Positions 10,093-18,756 of a DNA stretch of 64,000 bases are shown one piece after another. Position 1 is the stretch's first letter; each line of letters opens with the position of its first letter. The notes below the pieces were generated by a model. That model did not search any database. It was not told where the DNA came from and saw nothing but the letters and a program-made list of their open reading frames with translations. Origin of the DNA: Endozoicomonas euniceicola (lineage in GTDB: Bacteria; Pseudomonadota; Gammaproteobacteria; Pseudomonadales; Endozoicomonadaceae); contig NZ_CP103300.1 of the NCBI RefSeq assembly GCF_025562755.1, positions 6,450,501 to 6,514,500 on the forward strand, read 5' to 3'. Made by a program: the position numbers and the translations under genes.

Positions 10093-10393
10093 AAGGGTTC
10101 AGAACTCATATTTTTGGTTTTGAAATGGCTGACGCAGCATGGTCAGTAAATCAGCCATTTGTCCCAATAAAGGCCAGCTTTATAGTCATTTAGTCCCGGA
10201 TACCACATGATTTTCGGGAATCTTTGAATTAATTTGTCAGAGAATAGTATAAAAAAAGGTCGTCGACATCTTGTCATTGGCTGCTATGATTATCTGTCCC
10301 ATTTCACAGGATGTGTAACATGAATCCATCAATTCCTTTTGAGGGCTATTACAGCAAAGACATCTTCTAGCTTTATTAAGTTGGAGATGTGGC

Positions 10394-10633
10394 ATGAGTA
10401 TTAAAAATAAGACCAGAGATCGCGATGTTAATGGTCGCATCAAACGTAAGTACACAGGTCCCGAGAGTGGTTATTGGTTAAGGCAGACACCGTCTTGGTA
10501 TGTCACGCAGTTTATGACTCGACCAGATAGACGGAGAGCCAAAAGACTCTGTGCTCAAATCCTAAAGGGTCTTGATTGTGATGGGGCCACTTTCCCTCTG
10601 GGTAATCATAAACCCCATATTTACTACTGGTGA
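10394..10633 (+). CDS. Small basic hypothetical protein
   Basis: 79 residues, strongly basic (KNKTRDRD, RIKRKY, RPDRRRAKR), ending HIYYW. ATG 10394 has GGAG eight bases upstream. No zinc or HTH motif is seen. The charge would suit nucleic-acid binding, but that is inference only. It precedes a Phd/YefM-like gene on the same strand by about 70 bases. Confidence 0.55.
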   Translation: MSIKNKTRDRDVNGRIKRKYTGPESGYWLRQTPSWYVTQFMTRPDRRRAKRLCAQILKGLDCDGATFPLGNHKPHIYYW

Positions 10634-10702
10634 TATTTGCACCCTTTAGAAAACCATTCCCATAGGAATGGTTTGTACCCTTATACAAGGTTTGTAGCAG
10701 CA

Positions 10703-10918
10703 ATGAGCACGATCGCTTTCTCCCGCTTTCGCAGAAATATGACAGGCGTTACAAAAAAACTGGCTGACAACCGGATTCAAAAACTGGTCATCTGTCGACG
10801 GGGGAAGCCATGGGTAGTCGCTATGAGTCCTAAATATTACGAAGGCCAAGAAAGCCTGATCAAGCAGCATATAGAGCACATACAGGAAACCCGTAGCAGT
10901 GAGAAAACACCCAAATAG
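10703..10918 (+). CDS. Phd/YefM-like antitoxin family protein
   Basis: 71 residues from ATG 10703; an in-frame ATG at 10637 would add 22 residues of unlikely N terminus. The pattern MSTIAFSRFRRNMTGV, then a short helix and IQKLVICRRGKPWVVAMSPKYYE follows the Phd/YefM fold (N-terminal beta-helix DNA-binding part with the I-x-R-x-G-K-P-x-V-x-M strand). Normally such proteins neutralise and autoregulate a RelE/Doc/PIN toxin. No toxin of these families is adjacent; the next gene, ten bases on, encodes a small zinc-ribbon protein that could be its partner. Confidence 0.65.
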   Translation: MSTIAFSRFRRNMTGVTKKLADNRIQKLVICRRGKPWVVAMSPKYYEGQESLIKQHIEHIQETRSSEKTPK

Positions 10919-10927
10919 AGGCGCATC

Positions 10928-11161
10928 TTGATCAAAACCGAACAAAAACAGGTTCAACAGGATATCGAAGTGGCTATCGAGTGTGATCGCTGTAAGAAAG
11001 TATACAGCAAAGACAATTACGGCTACCACGAAATATTGCGACTCGATTTTACGGCAGGGTATGACTCCGCCTTTGGAGATGGTTATCGGGTTCAGTGCGA
11101 ACTGTGCTCAGAATGCCTTCATGAATTGATCTCAGGTTTCTGTCGTAAGAGCGAATATTGA
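10928..11161 (+). CDS. Small zinc-ribbon protein, partner of the Phd/YefM-like gene
   Basis: 77 residues beginning at TTG 10928 (GAGGCGC just upstream; no ATG available before the conserved part). Two cysteine pairs, CDRC at about residue 20 and CELCSEC at about 60, would form one zinc ribbon. It lies nine bases after the antitoxin-like gene, so they are probably cotranscribed. I recall similar two-gene arrangements in gammaproteobacteria without a known role. It might be a toxin or a second regulator; not established. Confidence 0.6.
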   Translation: MIKTEQKQVQQDIEVAIECDRCKKVYSKDNYGYHEILRLDFTAGYDSAFGDGYRVQCELCSECLHELISGFCRKSEY

Positions 11162-11269
11162 GCGTTGCTTGCTTCTCTTGAAAAGATCGATCTGAAGATG
11201 GTTATATCTTTACCATCGGTTGGCTGCAATGATTGGTATTCTGGACAGTTATCATATCCCCCTAACATG

Positions 11270-11446
11270 TTATCTGGCTTTTTCATCCAACCGCCACACA
11301 CACCATAAAACGCCTCCCAAAGCAGCAATCGTCAGCATCACTCCACTCATCCAGAGCCAGAGTAGATGCCGGTCATACCAGTACCAAACTCCAACTAAAA
11401 GGGAGGCAAGAGCGGCAGGCAGGCCAACCAGAATGAAGAAGCGCAT
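11270..11446 (-). CDS. Small two-helix membrane protein
   Basis: 58 residues, below the usual ORF length cutoff. ATG 11446 is preceded by GAGGGG. Two hydrophobic helices, residues 3-22 (FFILVGLPAALASLLVGVW) and about 29-50 (LWLWMSGVMLTIAALGGVLW), joined by a short WYDRH loop and ended by RLDEKAR. No family recognised. Composition and ribosome site argue for a real gene. Confidence 0.6.
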   Translation of the reverse strand: MRFFILVGLPAALASLLVGVWYWYDRHLLWLWMSGVMLTIAALGGVLWCVWRLDEKAR

Positions 11447-11527
11447 ATTCCCCTCAGTCGTTTAAATGTTCTCCCAAAGCGTATCAAAACCAGCAAAAGG
11501 AAGCTTTGGGTATCCCATAGGATGGGT

Positions 11528-11953
11528 TCAATTTTCAGCCATCAGTTGATCCAGCTTCTTTTTCATTAATCGCTGCCGATCCTGCTCTTCAAGGTAGTAC
11601 TCCAACCGTTTTTTGATTTGTTGATCCCTTGGCTCATCAGGCTTCCCAAAACTCAGAAAGCCTGACACATAGGCATACTTATTTCCTCTAGTATAATGTT
11701 CCTCGATACGCTCATCGACTTCCTTTATGACACGGGCCATCAGCATCTCACTGTCCAAATCAACAAGATCAAACCGGGCATTGGAGAATTGTCTGATACA
11801 TTCCCAGACCGGCAGTGGGATGCGCACCATGACACTGTTCTGGCTGGCTTCGAATTCAACATTATCCAGTGACAGGTAGATAAAATCATCATCAAGGATT
11901 TCTTCATAGAGGTGAAAACCATCCCCGTAAGCCAAGCTGCATTTGGTCGACAT
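11528..11953 (-). CDS. Hypothetical protein
   Basis: 141 residues. The first 90 are mixed alpha/beta (EFEASQNSVMVRIPLPVWECIRQF), the last 40 a charged helix (LEYYLEEQDRQRLMKKKLDQL). ATG 11953 has GGAGC upstream. It follows the SPFH-like membrane gene on the same strand by 27 bases and is probably in its operon. The domain is unrecognised. Confidence 0.6.
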   Translation of the reverse strand: MSTKCSLAYGDGFHLYEEILDDDFIYLSLDNVEFEASQNSVMVRIPLPVWECIRQFSNARFDLVDLDSEMLMARVIKEVDERIEEHYTRGNKYAYVSGFLSFGKPDEPRDQQIKKRLEYYLEEQDRQRLMKKKLDQLMAEN

Positions 11954-11980
11954 ATTCGCTCCTTTGCATGTGATTGATTA

Positions 11981-12403
11981 TTATTCCCGCTTTCCTGCTT
12001 CCAGAATGGGTATATTGGCTTCTGTTGGTATGTAGACGGTGGTTTTACCCGACTCATTCTGGGCGACTTCGGTAATCCAGAGATAGCGCAGGTATGACTC
12101 ATTTTCCTTCAGGCTTTCACCAATAATCCTGTTGGCCTCTGCTACCCCTTTGGCCCGTTCAATCTCAGCAGCAGCCAGCAAAGAAGCCGCTTCCTTCTTT
12201 GCTTCGGCTTCCTGAATAGCAATTTGCCGGTTGTATTCTGCCCGTTTCAACTCAGCCTGTCCCGCCAGGCCTTGCTGCCAAACATTATAAGACGGGCAAC
12301 CAGCCATACTGGCAAGAATAATGATCGCCAGGGCAACTCCAAGGTCACGCAGCAACACGCCCCACTTGGTATCGTGTTCATCCTCATCCCAATACCTACT
12401 CAT
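11981..12403 (-). CDS. Membrane-anchored coiled-coil protein (SPFH/stomatin C-terminal-like)
   Basis: 140 residues from ATG 12403, which has GGAG six bases upstream (an upstream in-frame ATG at 12451 lacks one). One membrane helix (LGVALAIIILASMAGC, about residues 22-37), whose end resembles a lipobox, then an alanine/glutamate coiled coil (AELKRAEYNRQIAIQEAEAK, AAAEIERAKGVAEANRI) as in the C-terminal part of SPFH/prohibitin proteins, and a short VYIPTEANIPIL end also typical of that group. The SPFH domain itself is absent, so this is a shortened relative, probably oligomerising at the membrane. Confidence 0.65.
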   Translation of the reverse strand: MSRYWDEDEHDTKWGVLLRDLGVALAIIILASMAGCPSYNVWQQGLAGQAELKRAEYNRQIAIQEAEAKKEAASLLAAAEIERAKGVAEANRIIGESLKENESYLRYLWITEVAQNESGKTTVYIPTEANIPILEAGKRE

Positions 12404-12615
12404 GTTTTCTCCGGAAACCACTGCCATATAAATACCAAAAACGGGCTCCAATAACCTACGCTGACAAAAGGCTCTTTCATTTATAGATTGTTATTCAAGA
12501 GAAAAAGTCTAGACAAAAAGCCAACATTCACCAATGCTTGCCTTCATCACTGCGCCAACCTTGAACGCAGCCGTTATGGGATAACCTGTGTCAGGTGACA
12601 TCCGGAAGATCCTTT

Positions 12616-12867
12616 ATGAAACTACCAGAAACAAATCACACCACCCTTACCGATGACGGTAAGCAGTCCACCAATGATCCAAAATCAACCGAATTATTCC
12701 TGCAGGCTGTCAACCTGTTTACCGAAGGCTCCATACCCATCACAACAGCAGCCAGGCTCGCCCAATGCTCGCTAGAGGAGTTTATAAAAGCAACAGCGCC
12801 CTGCGACATCGATATCGTCGATTACCCACCCGAAGACCTGGTGGAAGAGTTGCGCCATTTGGAATAG
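12616..12867 (+). CDS. UPF0175-like antitoxin
   Basis: 83 residues from ATG 12616 (GGAAG seven bases upstream). The C-terminal half, PITTAARLAQCSLEEFI, then IDIVDYPPEDLVEEL, matches the helix-turn-helix and tail of UPF0175 proteins, which usually precede a DUF3368/PIN toxin. No toxin frame follows in 12868-13117, so this is an orphan antitoxin. The remaining sequence up to 13117 has no gene that I recognise. Confidence 0.65.
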   Translation: MKLPETNHTTLTDDGKQSTNDPKSTELFLQAVNLFTEGSIPITTAARLAQCSLEEFIKATAPCDIDIVDYPPEDLVEELRHLE

Positions 12868-13117
12868 ACACGGTGCAAAACCAAAAGCACTTGCATGGCC
12901 ACATCGATAAGTCGCCTGCTCCACAGCCATACCACCAAACCATTACCTGCCACCGCTACTGCTAAACAATTGCACCCACACCGAACCTGGACACACTGAA
13001 AGTAGAGCAAACGTACCTGTCAAATGGGGGAAAGCGGTGGGTTCCAATAAATATTTTTAACTGAATTTTTTGTCCTACTATTAATGGCCACTTTACAAGC
13101 AACAAGAATTGTAACGA

Positions 13118-13765
13118 ATGCCAGTAAATAAATTTTTCACAGAAATAGAAATTAAAGAATTAATTTTCAAAAACTCTACACTGCCATTTGGTTATAGAAA
13201 TGCTGCTTTAATTCTCGGTGCAGTTTATTGGGGACTTACTCCATCTGAGTTATCCTTGTTAAGATTAAAAGATGTTATGCATGAAGAAGGCGTTTTTTAT
13301 AAAGCTTGGATAGTACCAGAAAGTATCGCTTACAACGGTTTTGCTAGAGAACTGCAAACATCAGACAAGATACTCCCATTTTTTGAGAAGTATATGAAAT
13401 GGAGGTCAAGTTTTAACATTTTCCCAAGTTCAAGTCATCTATTTAGACATTCTCAGGGGCAAAGCCCATTCTTCATAAATGATATATATAGAGCATACAA
13501 ATTATCACCCAGCAAAACTGGCAACCCGGATTCTCAAGCAAAATCTATGAGCAATAAGCTAATGCAGCTCATCGGTAATGCAAATATCAATGGTGCGACT
13601 CCATCAACATTTAGAGATACATTCGTAAGAGAAATGTACAAAAAGGGATGCCAATATAATGAATTGAAATTAGTATCAGGTATTAGAAAAAAAGAGACCA
13701 TCGATAGAAAAATATCACCTAATGAAATAGAGTTGTGCAACATTTACCAGTCGATTTTTACTTAA
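13118..13765 (+). CDS. Degenerate tyrosine-recombinase-like protein
   Basis: 215 residues, corresponding only to the catalytic domain of a phage-type integrase; the arm- and core-binding domains are missing. RNAALILGAVYWGLTPSELSLL aligns with the strand-helix that normally carries the first catalytic Arg (G-L-R-x-x-E), here Thr/Pro. TPSTFRDTFVREMYKKG aligns with the HxxR box: the Arg is kept, the first His is not. The end lacks the LGH and Tyr boxes in recognisable form (GIRKKETIDRKI). It is AT-rich compared with the neighbours. It is therefore unlikely to recombine DNA and may be a domesticated or decaying integrase. Confidence 0.55.
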   Translation: MPVNKFFTEIEIKELIFKNSTLPFGYRNAALILGAVYWGLTPSELSLLRLKDVMHEEGVFYKAWIVPESIAYNGFARELQTSDKILPFFEKYMKWRSSFNIFPSSSHLFRHSQGQSPFFINDIYRAYKLSPSKTGNPDSQAKSMSNKLMQLIGNANINGATPSTFRDTFVREMYKKGCQYNELKLVSGIRKKETIDRKISPNEIELCNIYQSIFT

Positions 13766-14015
13766 TAAAACAATTATTATATCTCAAAGCTGCAACTAAT
13801 AATTCCACAACCTATTCCTTTTACCCAGTCAACTACTACCGTGGAACTAAGCTACTATTGATCCTGTCAGTCAGGCTCAGGGGTTACATGACAGATACGG
13901 ATACACCGCATTATTCTTTGTGCTGAAAGCAGCCATTTTTATAAATAATTCATGCTTTTTTCCAGCCTGTCAGCTACTATCAAAATTTATGATCGCTGCA
14001 TAATCAGGTATCGAA

Positions 14016-14339
14016 ATGACTGAACAATTCTTGCTTGATATACGCCAACATGACGGTGTTTTTTATCAAGATCTTGCAGGCCAATTTGATCGGTATGAAT
14101 GCCCAGACTTCCTCCTCAACCTGAGAACAGTAGTACGTATCCGATACGATAATGCAGATGACAGCTTTCTGAGGCTGGAGGCTATTCGTGGCAGCATCCA
14201 GTTCATAGAGATTAGTGGCCAGGAGCTTTTCCTACTCTTCAGCGATGCAGGCATGGGCGAGTATAACCGCTACAAGCGGCAGATAAGCGAGTTTGTTATT
14301 GGTTCATGCGGTCAGAAACCAGAGCTGGAAGTCGTTTAA
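14016..14339 (+). CDS. Hypothetical protein
   Basis: 107 residues with a beta-rich middle (TVVRIRYDNADDSFLRLEAIRGSIQFIEISGQELFLLF, described here only in outline) and no membrane or signal segment. ATG 14016 is the first in frame. Not recognised. The 250 bases before it and the 185 after hold nothing that I can support. Confidence 0.5.
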   Translation: MTEQFLLDIRQHDGVFYQDLAGQFDRYECPDFLLNLRTVVRIRYDNADDSFLRLEAIRGSIQFIEISGQELFLLFSDAGMGEYNRYKRQISEFVIGSCGQKPELEVV

Positions 14340-14524
14340 TCTACAGATGCCATAGAGGCAGTTTTACAAGCTGTCCTGACATCTTCGCCTGCTCCCAATT
14401 CCCCAGTATGACACTGAAGAAGCTATGAATCTTCAATCCAACAAGCAGCAAACCAGCCCCAAAAGAGAATGCTTTTGCGACATCCTCTTCGGTGCATGGT
14501 TGCTTGAGCGAAAGTTCGATATTC

Positions 14525-14767
14525 TCAGTCTCTTTTATAGCCGTCTACATAATGTTCGTAATGATATTCACACAAATAAAAATCAGAAACCTCATATTCT
14601 GCTGGTGTAGGGTCTGCGCAGTGATCACAGGTTTCTTTTGAAATCCTTGATTGCTCCTGACACTTCGGGCAGGTAGGATTGATTTCATCAAACTCATCAT
14701 CAATAAAGTCAAAGTCAGACCTATCAAAATCGCAGCCACACACAGAGCATTCCTCACGCTGACACAT
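14525..14767 (-). CDS. Small cysteine-rich zinc-ribbon protein
   Basis: 80 residues with three cysteine pairs: CSVCGC (about 8-12), CPKC (about 33-36) and CDHC (about 47-50), and a late CEYHYEHY. Very acidic between them. Two zinc sites are likely. ATG 14767 lies inside the end of the upstream gene, a 14-base overlap, so translation is probably coupled. Function unknown; such ribbons mediate protein or nucleic-acid contacts. Confidence 0.65.
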   Translation of the reverse strand: MCQREECSVCGCDFDRSDFDFIDDEFDEINPTCPKCQEQSRISKETCDHCADPTPAEYEVSDFYLCEYHYEHYVDGYKRD

Positions 14768-15443
14768 TTGCTATCTCCCATACTGAGCTTTCATCAATAT
14801 TAAAATAAAGACTGAAGCTGTTCCGGTTACACCTTTCAGGCAAAAAACCCTGATATAAGGCAGCAATGATTAAAGATCCATGTGATATATAACAACCCTC
14901 AGCATATTTTTTATTCAAATAACGTTCAGCCATATGCTTAAGTTCGTAACTGTTAGTTTCGCTATTGAGTGTGAAACCTGGTCTAAGTTTTGTCACAAAC
15001 TCAAGAGCCAAATTTATTTCTCTAAGACAGGAAGGGTGAAAGAGAACATTATGTTCACTAGAAATTAACTCTTTACGTAGCTGATCAGTTTTAATTTCAG
15101 GTTTTTCTTTAGCTATCACATCTAAATATAATGGGTTATAGCCATCAACTCCAAACTGGGTCAGCCTTGGATTTTCAGAAGATATAATATCCAGTTCTTT
15201 TTCAGTTATTTCCTTAGAATTACTTCTGTTTTTTTCAATCCGCAATTTTAGCAGCTTCTTTATTGCTCGCTCCCAAGGAATTTGATTTTTTGAACCAAAG
15301 TTCCGACCAGCGATAATTGCCAAAGCTACTGATCTTTTTACTAAATTTTTCTTGCTTAACTCCCTAGCGTTCTTCTTACTTTCCCTTACACTCATTCCAT
15401 TTGGGAAAATCAGGCCATCTTGAAATGATCTATATTTCGACAC
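14754..15443 (-). CDS. Hypothetical protein coupled to a zinc-ribbon gene
   Basis: 229 residues. The start is GTG 15443 (AGGA seven bases upstream); no ATG is better placed. The N terminus is basic (RESKKNARELSKKNLVKRS), the middle holds a charged segment (KLLKLRIEKNRSNSKEITEKE), and the C terminus HGSLIIAALYQGF may form a small hydrophobic core. No family recognised. With the overlapping zinc-ribbon gene it forms a two-gene operon of unknown role. Confidence 0.6.
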   Translation of the reverse strand: MSKYRSFQDGLIFPNGMSVRESKKNARELSKKNLVKRSVALAIIAGRNFGSKNQIPWERAIKKLLKLRIEKNRSNSKEITEKELDIISSENPRLTQFGVDGYNPLYLDVIAKEKPEIKTDQLRKELISSEHNVLFHPSCLREINLALEFVTKLRPGFTLNSETNSYELKHMAERYLNKKYAEGCYISHGSLIIAALYQGFLPERCNRNSFSLYFNIDESSVWEIANVSA

Positions 15444-15627
15444 AATAGCATCCTGATCAGCAGGATTGAAGCCGTCGACACACTACAATTACCTACTTTA
15501 TCAGAATCGTTAATAAAAGGTTCTGTAATGCCTTTGCAGGCTTCGCCAGTAGTGTCAGCTGGGCTGGCTCTTATGGAGCACCAACCAAGTTTAATCACAA
15601 GTGCTGGAAAGTTCCAGTTTTAGTCTT

Positions 15628-15675
15628 CTCCAAAATGAAATGAGCCTGAAGGAGAGCTCATTTCATTTTGGGAGA
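15628..15675. terminator. Long near-perfect hairpin
   Basis: CTCCAAAATGAAATGAGC and its inverse GCTCATTTCATTTTGGGAG face each other around a ten-base loop: 14 or more perfect pairs followed by one bulged G. It lies in the otherwise geneless 15444-15807. Its length exceeds the usual terminator and it lacks a T run, so a bidirectional terminator or a remnant element end are both possible. Confidence 0.55.
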
Positions 15676-15807
15676 GATTTCATTAAGAAGTTACGATTTC
15701 TAGGATTAAAATTGATATTTTGAACTTTTTTAAATATTGCTGTTCAAAACCCCTGTGTTTCTAATTTCGAAACATGAGGGTAGAAAGAAAAAAGAAGGAG
15801 TTTAACC

Positions 15808-16398
15808 ATGATAACTAGGATAGATATCAAGGACATACGGAAGAAAAAACACAATATGGATTGGGTTCCGTACCCGATAGCTGCTGAAATTTTGCAGGTA
15901 TCAGTAACAACTATCAGAAAGATGATTGAGGGTGGTTCCTTGAAAGCCCAAATCATCTGCTCAGAGTTGACTGGAAAATCATGGAAGGGAGTTCTTTGGC
16001 GTTCAATTAAAAACGAATTGATTAAATCTGATAATCGAGAAAATGAGGAATTAATAATGATAAATGATATTGATAAAATGCTTGAAGAAACAGGAAGGCT
16101 GAAAACCACTATTACATATAGTGAAATTATGCATCCATTAAATCTAGATCACAGCCTTTCTAATGATCGCTACAAGCTTGGGTGTAGCTTGTTAGTTCTT
16201 GCCAAGGAAAGCCTAAATGACCCGGAGCGTGGATTCATGATAACAGCTCTAGCAGTGTTAAAAAAAACGGGAAAGCCAAATGATAAATTTTTTGAGATAG
16301 CGCAAATGCTAGATGCAATGAAGCCCAATGAGTCTCGTGAAGATTTCTTCAAGCGACAAATTAAAAGCATCTATGATTTTTATAGCAAGAAAAACTAA
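15808..16398 (+). CDS. Helix-turn-helix protein (excisionase/MerR-like N terminus)
   Basis: 196 residues; AAGGAG seven bases before ATG 15808. Residues 18-50, VPYPIAAEILQVSVTTIRKMIEGGSLKA, fit a winged helix of the excisionase/MerR type (helix, turn, helix, wing GGSLKA). The remaining 130 residues are charged and helical (DIDKMLEETGRL, FKRQIKSIYDFY) without known domain. A DNA-binding regulator is likely; the target is unknown. No recombinase is adjacent, so excisionase function is not implied. Confidence 0.6.
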   Translation: MITRIDIKDIRKKKHNMDWVPYPIAAEILQVSVTTIRKMIEGGSLKAQIICSELTGKSWKGVLWRSIKNELIKSDNRENEELIMINDIDKMLEETGRLKTTITYSEIMHPLNLDHSLSNDRYKLGCSLLVLAKESLNDPERGFMITALAVLKKTGKPNDKFFEIAQMLDAMKPNESREDFFKRQIKSIYDFYSKKN

Positions 16399-16655
16399 AA
16401 TGATTGGCTCCGGAAATGAAATACTTGGGTATTCCGGAGCCATCAGTCTACTGCCCCCCTATTCCCCTGCAACACTGTGCCCAAAAATCTACGCTTCTGG
16501 ACATATCGAGACTTTCATGTATGCTTTGCTTCAACGTAACTCTATAGAGCTGTTGCGTGGGCCATATGAAGCCTGAGTCCTCACTCCAGTCATACATCAC
16601 AGCAAGCAAATGTGTTTCATGATAGCTACGCTGATCGCGTGTTTATCCGATGTTA

Positions 16656-16686
16656 CTTATGTTCGTTAAACGAGGCTGCACATAAG
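16656..16686. promoter_or_regulatory. Dyad CTTATGT-N17-ACATAAG upstream of the 16.7 kb gene
   Basis: A perfect 7-bp inverted repeat 25 bases before the ATG at 16711. It could be an operator, or a recombination core-like site. The rest of 16399-16698 has no recognisable gene. Confidence 0.35.
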
Positions 16687-16710
16687 CAATACCAATAATT
16701 GGACAAATAC

Positions 16711-17358
16711 ATGAAAATCAGTACAAAGCGTGAGGCTCATTCTTTAGTGGCCAGCCTGAAATCATACCTACTTGATCACGAGTGCAAAGTAACAACCTGC
16801 CGCTTGAAAGAGCATTTTTCTCACGCACTTGGATACAAATCTTTTAATGGCCTACTTGCTGTAATCCCTGTAGAAATCAACCTCGATGAAGATACTGATC
16901 GGAAATTCGATGATTTGATTGCTGCGACTCACGGTTATTGCGAATTGGCGCCAGATGGTTTTAGAGCACTCCGCAACTTGGAGGTTACAGATCAGGGCGC
17001 ATACTCAGATATGTGGCCGATTGATCCAAGGTCACTCTTTCCAGAGAAAATCAAAGACAATGAGATGCTCTGGTATCTGACTCAACAGGGATGGCTACGC
17101 TGGGATGAGATCAAGGACATTAGAAAAATGAAAACCGGACTGAATGTTTATGAAGTGATGCATTCTCACAGAAGTCACTTTTTCGGTGCCGTTACCGGTA
17201 TGACGAGAAGTATTTGGGATGCCGTCACTGAGCGATATGGGTTTGAATTAGAGGCCGACAAACTTGCTGATAAATACGGTGATAGACCTGATACCGGTGA
17301 GTGGTTTAGTGAATTAGAGCCCTATGAGTATACTCCATCGCCCATGCTTAACAGTTGA
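16711..17358 (+). CDS. Hypothetical protein with small N-terminal helical domain
   Basis: 215 residues from ATG 16711; a TTG at 16699 would add four. Residues 1-55 (KREAHSLVASLKSYLLDHEC, HFSHALGYKSFNGLLA) resemble the small helical module annotated as glyoxalase-related domain in accessory proteins, of which LGYKSFNGLLA is the most typical part. The same layout opens the Sel1 protein at 22733. The C-terminal 150 residues, rich in Trp and acidic groups, are unrecognised. Role unknown. Confidence 0.55.
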   Translation: MKISTKREAHSLVASLKSYLLDHECKVTTCRLKEHFSHALGYKSFNGLLAVIPVEINLDEDTDRKFDDLIAATHGYCELAPDGFRALRNLEVTDQGAYSDMWPIDPRSLFPEKIKDNEMLWYLTQQGWLRWDEIKDIRKMKTGLNVYEVMHSHRSHFFGAVTGMTRSIWDAVTERYGFELEADKLADKYGDRPDTGEWFSELEPYEYTPSPMLNS

Positions 17359-17538
17359 CTATAAATGTACTCAGCAAGTGCCGTGTAACACGGCATTTGC
17401 TCAGCTTGACCCCTACCTTCCTTTTCCCATGGAAAGCCAAGGCCAATCGAAAGGTAATCTCAAACCGGTGATTTTGGGGCATTTAAGAGCGACGGTAACA
17501 GAGCTGGAGATAAGCCAGCTCTTACCCGATTTAAATTT

Positions 17539-18576
17539 CTATTCGACTGGTGTAAGAGTTTTAGTGTTTCTTCCGACTGATGTTACATTTGATGCTAGCC
17601 TTGTACTTTCAATAACTTTTATTTCACTACCAGACTGATTACTGCCCTCATTAACAAAGCCTGACGAACTAGTTGAAAATATTGATTTTGTAGTTTCAAG
17701 TAATACAGCATTTCTAGTTGCTTCATCATTATCAGCCGCATCACGAAATAGCAGAAATGATTTAAGTCCATTAGCCTTCTGTAAATTTATTGTTTGCTGA
17801 TGACGTAAAATTCTGTATATACTTCCGCACCAGATACCACCTGAAATTAAGACTGCAATAAGTGTTGCTCGAGATGCCCATTCATACCATGCGGATACAC
17901 CAATTAACTGATACATGAAAATAACGATCATTGAAATTGTTACTGCAAATATTCCAGCTGTTATTTTCAACCATGTTTTTGCCTCAGCAGCATTTTCATT
18001 AGCAGCATTATTAAATTGTTCAGTAAAAATTGTAACACCTTTATCTCCAGCAAAATCTTGTGCCTGCTGAATTATTTTTTTCATCAGGCCTTCTTGCGTT
18101 TCAATTCTTCCTTTTGCGGCTTTTATGATTCCCTCTCCAGTTTCAATAGCTTCTTCTAGGTTTTTAATATTCCGAGAGACATCACCTTTTTGGTAAGCAA
18201 GATATGAAATCCATTGAGCCATTTGTACAGTTATTGTGTCGGCATGTTTTTTTACTTGTTCGCCTAATGTGCGAACTGTCTGTTGAGGGTTGTTAGCTGT
18301 AGAACTATCAAAATCGTCAATTTGTTCAAAATGGCTAGATGCTTGTTGAATAACATTCCCAATTTGATTTAATTCTTGATCAGGAAGAAGGTAAAAGGGT
18401 AAATCAATAAATATTCTTGCAAGTCCAAAAGATCTTTCAAAATCGCCTCTATACGATTCAAATGATAATACTGAACCCCACTCTGGGCGACTGTATATCC
18501 TATCAGAATCAAATTTAATTAACTTCTTTAGCTTTTCATCTAAATCCATTACAGCTTGTCTTTGTAGCTCGTTCAT
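17539..18576 (-). CDS. Coiled-coil protein with two membrane helices (possible defence effector)
   Basis: 345 residues; ATG 18576 with AAGGAA upstream. Residues 1-200 are soluble and helical, with a coiled coil (NIKNLEEAIETGEGIIKAAK). Two membrane helices follow (ITAGIFAVTISMIVIFMYQL, about 213-232, and TLIAVLISGGIWCGSIY, about 245-262). The cytoplasmic end NGLKSFLLFRDAADNDEATRN... AVLLETTKSIFS resembles a tail I have seen in other phage-defence-associated membrane proteins, but I cannot name the family. No enzyme motif. It stands alone on its strand, 40 bases from the integrase module; inner-membrane location is inferred. Confidence 0.6.
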   Translation of the reverse strand: MNELQRQAVMDLDEKLKKLIKFDSDRIYSRPEWGSVLSFESYRGDFERSFGLARIFIDLPFYLLPDQELNQIGNVIQQASSHFEQIDDFDSSTANNPQQTVRTLGEQVKKHADTITVQMAQWISYLAYQKGDVSRNIKNLEEAIETGEGIIKAAKGRIETQEGLMKKIIQQAQDFAGDKGVTIFTEQFNNAANENAAEAKTWLKITAGIFAVTISMIVIFMYQLIGVSAWYEWASRATLIAVLISGGIWCGSIYRILRHQQTINLQKANGLKSFLLFRDAADNDEATRNAVLLETTKSIFSTSSSGFVNEGSNQSGSEIKVIESTRLASNVTSVGRNTKTLTPVE

Positions 18577-18615
18577 TCTCTTTCCTTGAATTTTCTATCA
18601 AAATTAAACTAAAAA

Positions 18616-18756
18616 TTAAATCTTAGTTAAGTGGCACCTTCGCTCGCAGGACCAACCAGCAGGATTCTCACACTCAATAATTTTATCCCTGATGTTAGTG
18701 CCAATCGTAGCCATTATTTTCTGCTCATTAAATTCTATAGTTTCAGGCTTTAACAT
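18616..18756 (-). CDS. Small protein coupled to the integrase gene
   Basis: 46 residues, not listed by usual ORF cutoffs. Its ATG overlaps the integrase stop (TAATG at 18758-18754), which implies coupled translation. The sequence has two late cysteine pairs (ECENP, CERRC) and no hydrophobic helix. Could be a recombination directionality factor or remnant; no evidence beyond position. Confidence 0.45.
   Translation of the reverse strand: MLKPETIEFNEQKIMATIGTNIRDKIIECENPAGWSCERRCHLTKI

Noticed and set aside
9496..17358. Integron cassette array
   Set aside because: Genes point in both directions and no repeated attC-like sites were seen between them.
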